Source: Puniceicoccales bacterium (lineage in GTDB: Bacteria; Verrucomicrobiota; Verrucomicrobiia; Opitutales; JAIRKQ01). From it: a DNA stretch of 16,747 nucleotides. Position 1 is the first letter of the stretch; each line of letters starts with the position of its first letter. The notes under the pieces were generated by a model, which did not search any database, was not told where the DNA came from, and saw nothing but the letters and a program-made list of their open reading frames with translations. Position numbers and translations under genes: made by a program. Positions 15,662 through 16,747 of this stretch are shown here, one piece after another. Location of the stretch: NCBI GenBank assembly GCA_031270385.1, contig JAISXS010000101.1, positions 1 through 16,747 of the forward strand, in the 5' to 3' direction.

Positions 15662-16465
15662 GTGGCCGTGCTTGGTACCAGGAACAAAAAGCTGATATTT
15701 GCGATTGTAGTCGCCATGTTAGGCTTGACGGTTGCCCTGTTCGTCTTCGTCAGGGGCAGAGGGAATTCCTCCACGATAAATTATGGCGATGGCGATCCTT
15801 CCCATGATTCGGATAGCAAAAAATTATTAAAATTTACAAAAAAAAACATTGAGTGGATTCAGCCGCTGAAGGAAGGCGATGGACCGGGAGATTTTGACCT
15901 ATTCACTGGGCCATATGCCTATGTCGAAAATGGCAAAATTGTGACAAAAAGCTACGATATACTGGTGATCGACGATGCATTTCCTCTCTATTTGGCTGAA
16001 ATCAAACCAAAGCCATACCGATTGAAAGTGGAAGGATATTCACGCGTGAAAAACAGCAATTTAGTCATTGTAATGTTCCATGACATCGAATCAAACAAGT
16101 ATGGCGAGTGTCAGGTGAATGATCGGAACGACGAGCTGAGATTACGGGTAAAAAATGTTGAAATCAAAGAAAAGGAAGTGGACGGTGTGATCTTTGAAGT
16201 TCCGTACGCCACAATATACGATGAAGTAGCAAAAAAAGAGTTTACTGTAAGCAATAAGCGGGAATTTGTAGATGGGGAGTACATCGTTGTCATAAAAGAC
16301 ATAGGTGGCAATGAGTACATTTTTCGCGATGTCGGTGGCACGGTAAAAATCGGAGAGGCGTCCTGCACGTTGCATTCCTTTAGCAAAAACGATGGGACGG
16401 CAAGGTTATTGCTGAAGGACGCTCATGGGCAAGAATTTAACAAGATCATACATCTGATGCGCTAG
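15662..16465 (+). CDS. Unrecognised protein with N-terminal membrane anchor
   Basis: 267 residues from GTG 15662 (a second GTG at 15668 is possible; an in-frame TAA lies just upstream, so no ATG start exists). One hydrophobic segment at about residues 10-27 after basic TRNKK, then a hydrophilic body predicted outside the cytoplasm. The body is rich in short beta-forming stretches (YDILVIDD, NLVIVMFHDI, GEYIVVIKDIGGNEYIFRD) and contains few cysteines; no catalytic motif or lipobox is visible. The C-terminal half (residues 205-267) resembles two small beta-domains. It follows the hydrolase after 80 bases on the same strand and may be in the same transcript. I do not know the family. Confidence 0.75.
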   Translation: MAVLGTRNKKLIFAIVVAMLGLTVALFVFVRGRGNSSTINYGDGDPSHDSDSKKLLKFTKKNIEWIQPLKEGDGPGDFDLFTGPYAYVENGKIVTKSYDILVIDDAFPLYLAEIKPKPYRLKVEGYSRVKNSNLVIVMFHDIESNKYGECQVNDRNDELRLRVKNVEIKEKEVDGVIFEVPYATIYDEVAKKEFTVSNKREFVDGEYIVVIKDIGGNEYIFRDVGGTVKIGEASCTLHSFSKNDGTARLLLKDAHGQEFNKIIHLMR

Positions 16466-16499
16466 GCCCCGGCTTTCCGTACTGGCGGTCGGGCCGTAG
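16462..16499 (+). terminator. GC-rich stem-loop at the end of the last gene
   Basis: CTAGGCCC and GGGCCGTAG pair with one bulged base around a ~21-base loop; the stop codon is part of the stem. There is no T-run, so it may stop transcription weakly or protect the 3' end. Confidence 0.4.
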
Positions 16500-16517
16500 T
16501 TTGTAGTCGCCGCATTG

Positions 16518-16623
16518 TATAGTCGTCTTGCTTGACAAAAGCATTCCAGTGCAACGACGCACCAACGGAAAGTTCATGATTGTATGGAAGAACAATATGC
16601 TCTTTTCAGGTAAGATGACTATA
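16518..16623 (-). repeat. 105-bp palindromic repeat, copy 6 (complete, 106 bp)
   Basis: Plus-strand ends TATAGTCGTCTTGCTTGAC and CAGGTAAGATGACTATA form a ~27-bp terminal inverted repeat closing with AGCAT/ATGCT; most differences are G-T pairs on the plus strand. Reverse-complemented, the centre (CATACAATCATGAACTTTCC, then GTGCGTCGT) aligns with copies 4 and 5. It ends seven bases before the right-hand 116-bp edge repeat. Confidence 0.75.
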
Positions 16624-16630
16624 TTGCTGT

Positions 16631-16746
16631 TATAGCAGCTCCGGTTAAGAAAGGCACAAAAAAGCATGGTAAAGTGCATCGCCAAGGGAAGAGAAAAGAG
16701 GCAAGATATCCCTGAGTTTTCGTTTGAGTTTAGCCCAAAATTTTTC
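16631..16746 (+). mobile_element. End of a multicopy element (right copy of 116-bp inverted repeat)
   Basis: Exact reverse complement of 1-116. Reads TATAGCAGCTCCGGTTAAG... and leaves the window to the right, so both copies face outward. Sequence to the left of the boundary differs completely from that next to the other copy, as expected at two insertion sites. Confidence 0.7.
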
Positions 16747-16747
16747 G
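16666..16747 (+). CDS. Possible start of an ORF inside the edge repeat (partial)
   Basis: ATG 16666 opens 27 codons to the window edge with the same sequence as the left-hand copy. AAGAAAGG about 11 bases upstream could serve as ribosome site. May be a transposase N-terminus by position; no motif confirms it. Confidence 0.25.
   Translation, partial: MVKCIAKGREKRQDIPEFSFEFSPKFF

Noticed and set aside
16446..16685. 79-codon minus-strand ORF sharing its N-terminus with the ORF at 62
   Set aside because: The shared N-terminus is only the 116-bp repeat; beyond it the frame crosses repeat copy 6 and the gene-end hairpin and lacks any protein-like pattern.

Overview
The window suggests an obligate or near-obligate intracellular bacterium of the PVC superphylum (Chlamydiae, or an intracellular verrucomicrobium). 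The main reason is a 524-residue nucleotide transporter (TLC/NTT family) that, from memory, closely resembles chlamydial Npt1. Other signs are a PPi-type phosphofructokinase, a Prc-type tail-specific protease, an Npt-pyrG neighbourhood and moderately AT-rich DNA with the standard code. I cannot fix the order or genus from sequence alone.

Layout, left to right. 1-116 is the outer end of a repeat that reappears inverted at 16631-16746. It cuts into a small membrane-protein ORF (62-379). On the minus strand follow dxs (isoprenoid precursor synthesis), overlapped by 4 bases by a prc-like periplasmic protease, then tRNA-Ala(GGC) and tRNA-Arg(ACG), about 205 bp without a gene, and dnaX (clamp loader). 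Divergent from dnaX is a PPi-dependent phosphofructokinase. Then comes a 430-bp intergenic region packed with repeats, an orphan transhydrogenase subunit (pntAB-like), and a convergent outer-membrane beta-barrel gene. The rest is on the plus strand: pyrG, the nucleotide transporter with a strong terminator, then a compact cluster of HAD hydrolase, rsmG and a metallo-beta-lactamase-fold hydrolase, followed by an unrecognised membrane-anchored protein.

The genes make sense together as the core of a host-dependent cell: import of host ATP (transporter), conversion of UTP to CTP (pyrG), PPi-saving glycolysis (pfp), isoprenoids (dxs), translation (tRNAs, rsmG) and envelope maintenance (prc, porin-like protein).

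The least expected content is between the genes. I find six divergent copies of one ~105-bp imperfect palindrome with ~27-bp terminal inverted repeats beginning TATAG. Two full copies (7911-8015 and 8016-8120) abut tail to tail with an 18-bp perfect palindrome at their junction, and together seem to have inserted inside an older copy. The start of their terminal repeat resembles the start of the 116-bp repeat at both window edges, so they look like miniature (MITE-like) derivatives of, or relatives of, the larger element whose two outward-facing ends delimit this window.
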